Below are positions 1 to 10,900 of a stretch of 64,000 nt of DNA, piece after piece. The translations under genes and the position numbers were made by a program. This stretch comes from Narthecium ossifragum (lineage: Eukaryota > Streptophyta > Magnoliopsida > Dioscoreales > Nartheciaceae): positions 18,244,957 through 18,308,956 of the forward strand of contig OY986965.1 of assembly GCA_963920575.1 (NCBI GenBank). The letters run 5' to 3'. The notes under the pieces are model-generated. The model saw only the letters and a list, made by a program, of their open reading frames with translations. It did not search any database and was not told the origin of the DNA. How positions within the stretch are numbered: position 1 is the stretch's first letter; each line of letters starts with the position of its first letter.

Positions 1-2403
1 GATCTTGAGCAATCTGCATTTGTTGGAGGTAGAAGTATCTTCGATAATATTGCTTTGGCGCAAGAGATCATGCACTCAGTTGAGGTGGCACCCGGTACTC
101 AACCTCTGATGGCGGTGAAGCTCGATGTTCGCTCAGCATACGACACTGTTCGATGGGATTTTTTGGAGCTAGTTATGAGAAGCATGGGATTCCCGAAACA
201 ATGGATTGATTGGGTAATGAAATGTATAACTACTTCGCGCTTTGCTTTCATTGTAAATGGTCAAATTGTAGGGCAGGTCACACCGCGGAGAGGAATCCGT
301 CAGGGTGACCCGCTATCACCCTTCTTGTTTGTGTTGGTGCAGGTTTCTTTGTCTGCTATGCTCAATGATCCAGCGCACGGCCTTAAGGGAGTCACTTTTA
401 CTCGAGGGAATGTAAGAGTTACCCATATGTTACATGCGGATGATTGTTTTCTTGCCTCTGAAGCAAGTCTTGAGGAGGTCATAAAGATTAAGTGGCTTTT
501 CAAGAGATATGAGGAGCTCTCTGGTATGGGGATTAATCCCCTAAAATCAAGTATGAAGATATCACCATCAATGAGAAGAGCTAGCCGTAGGCGACTGGGC
601 CGCCATTTGGGTATGTCCGAGGTTCGTTGCCCTTGGCGCTACCTTGGGGTGCCGATCAGTGGGAAAAAACTTCGATCTCGTGAGTTTAGTGACCTTCTGG
701 ATAAAGTTGCGAAGAGGATCTCCAGCTGGGAAAATAACAAGCTCGCTCTTCCTGGTAAAGTTACTCTGTTGAGGCATGTCCTTCAGGCGCTCCCAGTCTA
801 TACGATGATGGCCACTCATGTCCCAAAGACTGTCTTAAATAGAATTGATCGCATGGGTCGGGCCTTTTTGTGGGAGGGGAAGAGATCTGGCCTTTCCGTT
901 GTGCGGTGGAGTACGGTTTGTGCTCAGCGCGAAGATGGTGGCCTGGGCTTACGTAATTTGGGGACCTGGCAGCGGGCACTAAGGATGCAATGTGCTGCGA
1001 AGCTGAGGCCCTCAGAGGACACCTTATGGAAGAGGGTTGTTAAAGCTAAGTACGGATGGCAAGGCATTTTACCACCCAGTTTTCCCTCTAAGAGCTCTTC
1101 GGCGGCTTGGCGTAGCGTTTGTGCGTCGGTGGCGGATTTGAGGATGGGCCTACGCTGGACCCCATGTCACATAAGTGGGGTACATGCCCTTAAAGATTGG
1201 TGGATCCTGGACTTACCTCTTGCTAAGAAGCCGACATTTATAAACATCGATCGCATGCCAGAGAGGTTGCTGCTTGGGAAACTCATCGGGCCGGATGGTA
1301 ACTGGCGTAGGAGATATATTGCAGGGCTTTTCTCCCCGTATATTACTAACCTTATTTGTAGCTCTCCTATTGTAGGTGAAGACAGGTGCACTTGGACCTT
1401 TGATCCTCAGGGCACGATTTCCTCTAAGTCTGCGTATTTGAAGCTTTATGCCGACTCAAGGAAAGATGCCGAGCAGGGAAGTCAGAAACCTCGCTGGAAG
1501 AGTGTCTGGGAGGGCCCGTTTGGCCCCAGAGTGAAAACCTTTCTATGGAAACTCATGCATGGGAAGATCCCTACGCGAGAGGCTCTTTGGAGAGTTGGAG
1601 CAGGATCAGTGATCACTTGCCCTTGGTGCTTGTCAGAGGTAGAATCCTTAGAACATCTGTTTTTTTCTTGTGAAGTTTCTTGCAGGGTTTGGGAGCAAGT
1701 CTTTAGAGGTGATCCGGACTTCAGCATGACAAGAGGATGGTATCGATGGTGGGAGACCCTGGAATCCTCGTCATCCTCTGACTTGGCGAGGCAGCGGAAG
1801 GCTAAGCTAGGCTATGGATTGTGGGAGATATGGAAGGACCGCAATAGATGGACCTTTGAAGGCACGGGATGCTCATCTGGCGAGAGCGCAAGGTTGACCA
1901 CTTGGTTTGCTAGGGAGTGGAGCCTTCAACGCTCGGCTCGGAGACGGGAGGTTCAAGCTCATTCCGCTCCAAAACAGGGGTTTGTGGTTATTCAATCGGA
2001 TGCTTCTGTCACTCGACTGAACACCGGTCTGGGTGTGGTCTGCTTCTCCGAGGATGGCACGGTCATGTGGGCCAGGGCAGAGAGTTCGGGGATGAGGGAT
2101 GTACTCTGGGCGGAGCTTGAGGCCTTTGCTTTGGGGCTAGGTGAAGCTCGGCGACAGGGATTGCATAGGGTGATTTTTGAGTTGGACTGTAAAGATCTTG
2201 TCGATCATCTCAATGGTCGATCTCATTGGCCGGATAGCATACGAACTTATTTGCAAATGGTATGCTGGGAAGCGTCGCACCTGGAGGAGGCGTTGATTTT
2301 GTTTGTGCCACGTGTGGATAACAAGGTGGCCAATGAACTAGCCAAATTGGGTAGGGGTAATTCTGAAAGTTGGTTTTGGGTTAGAAGTGTGGGCCACATG
2401 TGA
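1..2403 (+). CDS. LINE ORF2 C-terminal part: reverse transcriptase, zf-RVT, RNase H
   Basis: ORF2 protein copies element RNA into DNA at a nicked target site; the endonuclease that would precede the RT is outside the window. Reading from base 1 gives about 800 uninterrupted codons. Visible in order: RT with LDVRSAYDTVRWDF near residue 50, RQGDPLSPFLF near 100 and the catalytic box as HADD (usually FADD or YADD) near 147; a zf-RVT region with the conserved FLWKLMHGKIPT and a CPWC...HLFFSC zinc-binding pattern near 530-575; and an RNase H type I domain near 660-790 (QSDAS, ELEAF, ELDC, VDNKVANELA carry the acidic residues). There is no stop or frameshift up to the TGA at 2401-2403, which is unusual beside the decayed elements around it and suggests a fairly recent insertion. 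Confidence 0.92.
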   Translation, partial: DLEQSAFVGGRSIFDNIALAQEIMHSVEVAPGTQPLMAVKLDVRSAYDTVRWDFLELVMRSMGFPKQWIDWVMKCITTSRFAFIVNGQIVGQVTPRRGIRQGDPLSPFLFVLVQVSLSAMLNDPAHGLKGVTFTRGNVRVTHMLHADDCFLASEASLEEVIKIKWLFKRYEELSGMGINPLKSSMKISPSMRRASRRRLGRHLGMSEVRCPWRYLGVPISGKKLRSREFSDLLDKVAKRISSWENNKLALPGKVTLLRHVLQALPVYTMMATHVPKTVLNRIDRMGRAFLWEGKRSGLSVVRWSTVCAQREDGGLGLRNLGTWQRALRMQCAAKLRPSEDTLWKRVVKAKYGWQGILPPSFPSKSSSAAWRSVCASVADLRMGLRWTPCHISGVHALKDWWILDLPLAKKPTFINIDRMPERLLLGKLIGPDGNWRRRYIAGLFSPYITNLICSSPIVGEDRCTWTFDPQGTISSKSAYLKLYADSRKDAEQGSQKPRWKSVWEGPFGPRVKTFLWKLMHGKIPTREALWRVGAGSVITCPWCLSEVESLEHLFFSCEVSCRVWEQVFRGDPDFSMTRGWYRWWETLESSSSSDLARQRKAKLGYGLWEIWKDRNRWTFEGTGCSSGESARLTTWFAREWSLQRSARRREVQAHSAPKQGFVVIQSDASVTRLNTGLGVVCFSEDGTVMWARAESSGMRDVLWAELEAFALGLGEARRQGLHRVIFELDCKDLVDHLNGRSHWPDSIRTYLQMVCWEASHLEEALILFVPRVDNKVANELAKLGRGNSESWFWVRSVGHM

Positions 2404-2549
2404 GTGGTCTTTCGGATGGTTTTGTGTAATGACCGTTGTCGTTATCATTCAATTCCCCCGATTGGATGCTTGTGTGTGGATTTTTGTATGGGGTCTTGTC
2501 TTTATATTTCACTAGCCTCTCGGCTTATCTTTAAAAAAAAAAATAAAAA
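1..2549 (+). mobile_element. LINE (non-LTR retrotransposon), 5' part outside window
   Basis: The 3' half of a plant L1-type LINE. It begins in the reverse transcriptase at base 1 (frame open from the first base), continues through zf-RVT and RNase H, and ends in a short 3' UTR (2404-2530) followed by an A-rich tail at about 2531-2549. An A tail straight after a short UTR is the expected LINE 3' end. The 5' end is cut by the window, so completeness and target duplication cannot be judged. Confidence 0.9.
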
Positions 2550-2720
2550 GCATTAGAACAAGTGCTCAAGTTACAAATAAGCAATTTATGCTTCAACCAA
2601 TGGGGCATTAAATACGTCAAAAATTTACACCTTGACGCTAGACAACCATTAAAAGATCTTGAAACATCCCATGATACAAGCAAGATTCAATCCTCCTTCA
2701 TAGTCTAGATAAAAGCTTAA

Positions 2721-3077
2721 TGGTCTGTTTGGTTTGTTGTATAGTATAAGAATGTATAACTTATACATTGTATAATCTAAGCAATGTACAATTCAAGTAT
2801 AGTTTTTAATACTATACAGTGTTTTGTGCAACATGCGATAAAATTGTACAAGGCTATAATAAGAGCAATTATGATAATCTAGACAAAATAGATAATACAA
2901 TGAGCATTAATAAAATCATAACAACTGAGAGGTGGTATAGAGATATACAGTATCCAACGTACCAAAGTCCTCACCGTATTAGACTTATACAATCCACTGG
3001 CCCACCAAACTCCATAGTACAATCACACCGTATAAATTTATCCTAAACATTCCCTTATACAACAAACAAACGAGCCA
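2721..3077. mobile_element. Tourist-like MITE (PIF/Harbinger type)
   Basis: A 357-bp non-coding element with terminal inverted repeats: the left end TGGTCTGTTTGGTTTGTTG matches the reverse complement of the right end, which reads TGGCTCGTTTGTTTGTTG. The trinucleotide TAA flanks both sides (2718-2720 and 3078-3080), the 3-bp TTA/TAA target duplication typical of PIF/Harbinger elements. The interior is AT-rich and palindromic near the ends. The 75-codon open stretch inside it is not regarded as a gene. Confidence 0.88.
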
Positions 3078-3330
3078 TAAAGGTAATGAGACTTCTGGAT
3101 CAAGTTCTTATGGAAGGTTGTGTACATAAACATTACTAAGTGCTTCTATGGCTAGTACTTACTCTGTATAGATTCACTTGATTTTGCATCTTGGATCACT
3201 GCATAATAACCATAAAACCTCATTAGAAAAATACTTCCACTTCAATGAGAATACTTGCACTTCTGTGAAAACGAGCAAGTAAAGTAACAGCAAGATATGA
3301 AATCAAAGAAGTGGCAGAAGTTAATTACAT

Positions 3331-3549
3331 TTAACTGGCATAGTCTCAGAAACTAAGACAATAGAGGATGTAAAGTTTACACTTGGATCAGATGATAATT
3401 TTGAACGCTGTAAGAAATTTGTCTATGCCAAAGAGTACAAGATTGTTAGAAACATTAGGAAAAAAACTGCAACTGGTGACAAACGAGTGCTTGATGTCAG
3501 TCTGAAAAATTTTGTAGAGCAGAGTGTTCCAAATGGATGTTCAAAGTAG
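3331..3549 (+). pseudogene. Unidentified exon-like open stretch
   Basis: An open frame without ATG runs from about 3331 to a TAG at 3547-3549. From 3343 it reads VSETKTIEDVKFTLGSDD and goes on to a lysine-rich segment (FVYAKEYKIVRNIRKKTATG) ending in VPNGCSK. Codon use and charge look protein-like, but I do not recognise a family. A stop lies just upstream of 3328, so this would be an exon or retro-copied fragment, not a whole gene. It is on the strand opposite to the phosphatase gene. Confidence 0.3.
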
Positions 3550-4827
3550 TCTCAAAAATTCTTCCTACGCAAGAAATAATTAGATGTGAGTTTCCTTCAT
3601 AAAGCATCACATGACCTTCATATGCGAAGCTTCAGCAACACCAGTAGAACGAAGGCAAGACTGATGCATTGATTTTCCAATCAACTTCGCTGAAGGGCAG
3701 ATGTGATGTTCTTATCCAAGGACAGCTCTTGCCCTCAGTAGGTAAGATTTATGATTAAACATGTTTGCAAATCCTCAGGTGTTTTGCAAATGTACTTGGT
3801 ATTATTTGCAGTACTGAAGACTTGCAGTAGCATGCAACTTTATTTTATATGAAATCAAATATATGACAGCAACAGGTGATATTTTGAGGCACTAATTCAA
3901 CTGGGGAAAAAAATGTATTTCAATATTTCAACAGGTCTATGATGAGCAGATAAACTTGAAACCAAGATAGATCATTCAATAACAATTGAGAGACATAAAC
4001 ACAAGATATTGTGGGTCTCACATTTTCAGTTTTCACATATCAAGCATACCAAATCCAAGTAAACGCACAAATTAAGAAAATAAACTCTGTTTAATATGAT
4101 ACACACAGTTATTGATAAAGGGATAATGAACTGTCTTCTCCTTGGTAGTTGGTAACTTGGTAAAGACCTAAAAAATGACAACTTTGACCTTTTCTTGCTC
4201 AAACTCTGAATTACCCATTCCATTGCAGTGCTCAAACTATGCAAGCTACATACTGCCTATATCGGTTTTCACATGTACCATTACAAGTAATTTCACATAG
4301 AAGGTGAAGGGGTCCAAAGTGAAAGATGTGATGACAAACCATTGATCTTCTCCGAACAAGAAGATTCATTTTGTGGGCCTTCAGAAAGCTCAATCAGCTT
4401 TATCTAACATTTCCTATACTGAGCATTATAATCAGTGTGACCAGTCAATGGAAAGATTGAAGTAGCCAAGGCAATCGAGCAAAGATGCTCATCAAATAAA
4501 TTATATGACATTTGCAGGAACTAGCCTTCCTATTTAGACATCAATAAACATCAAATTTGTATGTAGATAAAGTCTAATGCCACAAGGTCAAAGCCACGCC
4601 ATAAAGATACTCAGCACAAAAGGTACTCTCATTGATAACTGAACAGACCATGTCATTTCATGGGGTTAGGATATAAAACACTCCTAAAAAGAACAGATAA
4701 GGACATGCTATGCATTGGCGAATGCTTGTAAAGCAATTCACTTGGTCCAATCAAGATGGAGAAATATGTCAAATCAGTTCTTATCCCAGTAAAAATAATT
4801 GCAAGTAAAGATATACTGCATAGCATA
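3550..4827. other. Non-coding stretch downstream of the phosphatase stop
   Basis: AT-rich, with no convincing ORF, repeat or RNA gene. It lies 3' of the phosphatase stop on the minus strand and would hold its 3' UTR and poly(A) site, or a short last exon if the alternative donor at 4850/4849 is used. I could not pick one out. Confidence 0.5.
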
Positions 4828-4996
4828 TCAAGATACTATCGATGAGTTACCTCCCAAAGACTTCTCAAATTCCTCTAGTTGTGCAATGAAACCTCGATTA
4901 GGAGCAACTTGTCGTCGTTTGCTCCTAACAAGTACCAAAGCTTGAGACAGACTTATGCGGTGCTCATTCATCAAATAAGCAATGATGATTGTGACA
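4828..4996 (-). CDS. DSPTP1: Phosphatase exon 4
   Basis: 169 nt after acceptor TTTGCAG at 4997-4999. Restores the Ser codon and encodes [33 protein letters not shown] and [10 protein letters not shown], the usual C-terminal helices, ending at a TGA (4828-4830). The last residues (NSSIVS) may instead be intron if the donor at 4850/4849 is used. Confidence 0.85.
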
Positions 4997-7900
4997 CTGC
5001 AAAGCAAATTTTGGCAAATCAACAAAAATGCATTGGTGACCAAAGCATCATCCAATATTTTCATCTTCTCTGACTTTGTAAAAATAATGAAAGCAAAGTT
5101 TTAGAATATTGCAACACAAGTAAATGCAATGGCATTGTTTCTACTTGTGCATGAAAGGCAAACTAAATGGTAGCAATGCATCTATGTCTAGTGAGATGGG
5201 CATGCTATTTTGCATATCACACCTCAAAAAATTATCGAACATGGAACGCACATGTATTATTACACTAGTAGGATGAAATAAAGTCAAAACCCAGCTTAGT
5301 GTCTAGTAACAAGGCTAGCTCTCGCAAACACATAAGAGTAAGCATAACAAATTTCCAAAAGTGACAATGAAATACTTCTTTTGTCTCTTATAGCATCTTG
5401 CAACCCAATGCTCTATCTTATAATGCTAACCTCCAAGCAAGTGACGTCAATTTTTCAATTAAACTCTTTGTGAAAGCCACAAAATAACACAAAATATTCA
5501 TGTACGGTTAAAAATTCCAAGAATTTGGCGATATGTATCTGGTGAAAACCTCATAAAAGGGAAACCAGAGAAAACGATTGGGATATCTCCTTAAAGGAGT
5601 AGAACTACTTGAGACTGTAGGATCAATTGCACAATTTAACGGAAGATTTTAACCAAAAAACAAAATTTACTCTCTAAAAGATGTCAGTGAACAGTTTTAC
5701 CTGATCCTTGACAGTGATACAAAGTACAAAGTACAAATTTGCTAGAATTGCTGCTGCACATAGCTTTCTGTTTCATAGAATTGCCACACGTATAGATCTC
5801 TTACATTGTTAGCAAAAATATGCTACACTTCACAAATTGTATACAGATAAGCCTCACTTGATATGCACCAAGTAGCACTCCTCCATACTTATTCATAAGG
5901 ATTACCCAGTGATCCTATAAATCTAGCCAAGGATTTCCGAGCCGACCGGCACCTTTGGTGCTGGCCGACAAGTATCGAGCCGGTAGGCTAGCGGCACCGG
6001 CTTTGCCCCCGGCTCTGGCACCACCACCTTTGCACATGGCACCTCCACCGTTGCGATCTCCTCCTCTCCACGGCGCCTCCACCACTGTGATCTCCTCCTC
6101 TCCACTGCGATCTCCACCGTGATCTCCTCCTCTCCACTGCGATTTCCTCCACCATGATCTCCTACACATCTCTCCACCAAGATCTCCTTCACGGCGCCTC
6201 CACCGCTGCGATCTCCTCCTCTCCACTGCGATCTCCTCCACCGCAATCTCCTCCTCTCCACTGCGATCTCCTCCACCACGATCTCCTCCCCACCTCTCCA
6301 CCAAGATCTCCTCTACGGCGCCTCCACCGCTGCGATCTCCTCCATCACGATCTCCACTCTACCGCGGCATCGAGGCGTCCTAGACCACCTGGCGTCGAGC
6401 GAGAAGGGCCGAGGCAGCGAGGGTTTGGGACTTAAACCCATCCACAACACTTATAAAGACAAGTAGGCGGATTAATTAGTTTATTTGTATGTTATTGTTA
6501 ATGATCCTTGTCATAAAGTTTATAACAATGATCCTTGTTAATTACTTCATGTATTTATATTTTAATGACCCTTGTTAATTTATTTATATTTTAATGATCC
6601 TTGTTATGATATAAACCATCCACCACCTGCACTAAGTTAGAGTATTAAGTTAGAGTATTAATATATTATATTATTTCAGTTAAATGGGTTCGAAACCGCA
6701 TGAAAAGGTTATTGGGTGGCGGTATGGGGATCCTCTTCCCGGAACAAGATTTGGATGGGCATGTAAATATTGTGGCATGGTAGGCAAAGGAGGTGAAGTC
6801 AACCGGCTGAAGGCGCATATAGCCGGTAATGACTCGAACGTGGCAAAATGTTCAAAAGTGCCCCCAAGAGGTCAGGGGAAGCTTGAGAGCCGAACTTGAT
6901 AGGGTAAAAGAGGCGAAAAAAGCCATGAAGAACATGAAGGCGGGCATAGACAGACAAGCGACTGAATACCTGGTTCGGGATCCGTACGATGATGATCCAC
7001 TGTTGCGCGCTGGCATCGAGGCATCCCTCCAGGAACAGTGGGAGGCGGAGGAGGTCCAGAGACGGAGTACATTTCATACCTTCAACATATGAGACCGGTT
7101 TTGGAGCCCATGACGCCTCTGGCTCAGGTCATTCGCCTCCTCGAAAACAAAGCAAAGGCTCGTCGATCCTCAGTAGGTTTGGATCAATGAGAGGGGACAA
7201 GAGACCAGTCGATATTAGGGACATGGATCCTAATGCATACCCGAGCCATGACTCCATGCAGCGACGAATCAACGATTGGAAGGGGGAAAAGAAGAGGGAA
7301 ATCGGTCGCAACATGGCCCGATGGTTTCATTTCTCTCACATTCCTCCTTTTTCTGCAGCTAACACATTCTTTATGTCCATGATAAGCACTGTACAAAAAC
7401 ATGGGCCTGGGATTGAGCCTCCCACGGAAAGAGATAGCCGGCAAGTATCTAGATGAGGAGGTCGCCAAAATGCGGGAATATATCAGTGGCTTCAAGAAAC
7501 AATGGGACATATATGGAGTTACACTGATGTGCGACAGCTGGACACGACCAACGAGAATGTCCATAATCAATTTTCTCGTCTACTGCGATAGAAAGGTGGT
7601 GTTCCACAAGTCTATCAATGCCTCCGACGAATTCCATGATGCAAACTACATTTGTCGTCTCATGGAGCAAGTTGTAAACGATTTAGGGGAGAGATATGTC
7701 GTACATGTAGACTCAAAATCACATATTTATCCAATGCTAAATTTCATTACGTAAGAGTTAGGAAATTAATAATGTTTGATTTGTATGTATGATGTAGATT
7801 GTCACCGATAATGGCGCAAATTTCAAGAAAGCTGGAAAGATGCTCATGGAGAGGGGGCATTTATAGTGGACCCCTTGCGCCGCACATTGCCAGCTGAAGA

Positions 7901-10900
7901 AGATAAGAAAGATAGTGGCACAAGCCCAACAAATCTCTCAGTTCATATACAACCATCTTCATGTGCATGCCATGATGCAAAAATACACCGAGGGAGAGCT
8001 CATCCGGCCTGGTTTTACAAGATTTAACACACATTTTATTGCATTGAAATCTATGCAGCAGAAGATGGTTGGACTAAAAACTATGTTTGCATCCGAGGAG
8101 TGGAGTAACTTTGATGGATATCCTAACTCCACGGATGGAAAGTAGACGTACAAGACAATATTGTCGAACAGATTTTGGGAGGCGATGAATGAAACAGTCC
8201 GGACCATAGAACCTCTTTACGTTGTTCTTCGTATGGCTGATGTTGAGAGGAAAGCTCAGATGGGCTACCTCTATGGAAGGATCGAACAAGCGAAAGCAGA
8301 GATACGGAGAGTTGCTCCAACGGCATGCGAGAGTATCATCAACATTATTGAGCGCCGCTGGAAGGCACAAATGGGTCGTGATTTCCATCTCGCATGATAT
8401 TATTTAAATCCACCATACCAGTACCGCTACAATCTTACCACCGAGGATCACCTTTAACGAGCTTTGTGAAACTGTGTTATCAGATTAGAGCAAGATGCAA
8501 CGGCAGGCAATTTGGCTATAAATGAGGTTTTTTTTTTTACATTACAACTTCTCTTCAAGAATTATCGAAATAATGGTCGAAGACTTATCATGAAATATGC
8601 AATAGTGGATATCAAGGAATAATGTTCAGAGATGGGATTGGATCTTTCGGAGAGGCCTCGGCTGTAAATGAGAGATATTCTACTGATCCGAGTGAGTGAT
8701 GATTTTGTAATTTATGATTTAATATCGTACACAAATAACTCTAAAGTGAGGTTCTAATGGAATATAATGTATTACAGTTGAATGGTGGATCCAGTACGGA
8801 GAGACAACATCAAATTTGAGGATTGTGATTCGCATCCTATCACAGATTGTATCATCTAGTGGGTGCGAACGCAACTGATCTACATTCGCACTGATTTATT
8901 CAAAAATGCGGAACATGCTGTCATGCACTCGATTGGAGAAGCTGTTATATGCATATTACAATATGGGGTAAAAATCATTTTGGTCCCTCTAGTTTCAGGG
9001 TTTTTCGTTTTAAACCCTGTGTTTCAAAACGTAACAAAGCATACCCTGTAATTACAATAATTTCACTTAAAACTCAAATTACTGACGGTGGTTTCTTGAC
9101 TTAACGGCCGTTAGTAATTCATTTTGGGAAAATATCATTTTGATCCCCTCTAGTTTCAGAATTTTTCATTTTAAACCATATGATTACAATAATTTCATTT
9201 TAAACCCTGTATTTCAAAACGTAACAAAAGAGACCATGTAGTTACAATAATTTCACTTTAAATTCAAATTTAGTAACGGCCGTTACAGACTTAACGCCAA
9301 ACTGGCTTTGACCCAATGGTGATTGGTTTATTCTGTTCTCTCTTCCCTCACTTATCTCCCTCTAGCCGCCTGCGGCTTCCCGCCGCCAGACCGCCGGGCA
9401 CCCCACCTCTAGATCTCTCTCGACAGGCTGAGATCTTAGGCCACCCAAGATGGGATTTTTAGGCGACCCAAGAGGCGATTACTCTAATCTCTCCCTTCAC
9501 ATTGGTGGCCTTCTACTCATGCAAGCTCTTCCCAGTTTGGATTTGGATTTAAAGTGAAATTATTGTAACTACAGGATCCGTTTTGTTATGTTTTGAAACA
9601 CATGGCTTAAAATGAAAAAACCCTGAAACTAGAAGGGGCCAAAATGATTTTTACCCTACAATATGAGACTCCGACTGAGGTACATCACCGAGAACAAAAT
9701 GAAAGACATGGGGGGGATCTTGATGTGATTGACACCGCCGTCTTTGGAGAAGAAGATGATCCTATAGTTGATTGGGTGGTGCGAGCTACAGAAAACATGA
9801 GGGATCCCGTCTTAGACGAGCCAGTCGATCCACCTCGACCATATAGGTACATCATCGAGGAGGCGGGGTTGCAGATGATGGATGTTGATGCTTGGATGAC
9901 GTGAAAAGTCAGATCTCCATCATAGCAACAAGAGGCTCCTAATCCTTCTAGGGTTCCTGCATCTTCTGCTCGAGCAGAGTCCCGAGGTGATACCGACTCT
10001 GATGCAGAGTTTGATCGTCTTATACATGGGAGAGGGGCACGTGGAGGTGGAAAATCCCAGCAAAACCAGTCATCCAGACAAGACATAGGTACACGGGATA
10101 CCAATGACATGAGGGTCACCACTTCAACCAGCACACATCAGTTGAAGGACGACAACAACGATAGTGATGGTGGAGATGACACGTTCATCCATGCTACACA
10201 GTCAGAGAGAAGGGGTGGTAGCTTCATTTTCACAGAGGAGCAGGGATTCACGTATGCTACACAAGACGAACACCATAGAGTGAGAGATTCACGCTTGGTG
10301 TACGGGAGGCGTAAAGGCGACCAACAACGAGATGCTCAGTATGATTATTCTAACATGAGACAGAGTCTCACTGATGCTAGTTCATCATCCACTCTTTCGT
10401 CCTATCAGCACCCCTTCCACTCAGAGGAGAGATACATTTCTGATAGCTATTCTTCATCACATATCTTTGGAGATTACCAGTACCCTATGTCAATTCCTGC
10501 ACGTCATAACGTCGATCCTCAGGGCTATGGTTTTTATGGCTATACTCACTATGGTTCATCCGATTCTCAGAGTCAGCAGCCATATTGTTTTGAGCAGTCA
10601 GAGTCACACCAATATAGTAGTTATGGATAGTTTTCATCAAATTCTCTTCTACGTGGAGCTTTGGGATACATGCCCGAGGAGATAACTTTCGAGGATCAGC
10701 CTATCCGTTTCATGGACTTCATCAGAGAGTTTGATGAACATCATTCATCACATTCCACATTCCCACAGTTTTTATCGTTTATGCAATCTATTAGAGGGGT
10801 CACACTCCATCGACCTTTAACCCCGGCCCGGATGATCAATATAGTTGGTGGAGAGCATAAAAATATACATTGCAATGAATGATATAATAAATAGTTCATT

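Noticed and set aside
2819..3046. 75-codon ORF
   Set aside because: Lies within the Tourist MITE; AT-rich and without protein features.
5915..6304. Two overlapping minus-strand ORFs of 118-129 codons rich in Glu, Arg and Gly
   Set aside because: They are the translation of the CTCCTCTCCACTGCGAT minisatellite; other frames are equally open and no domain is visible.
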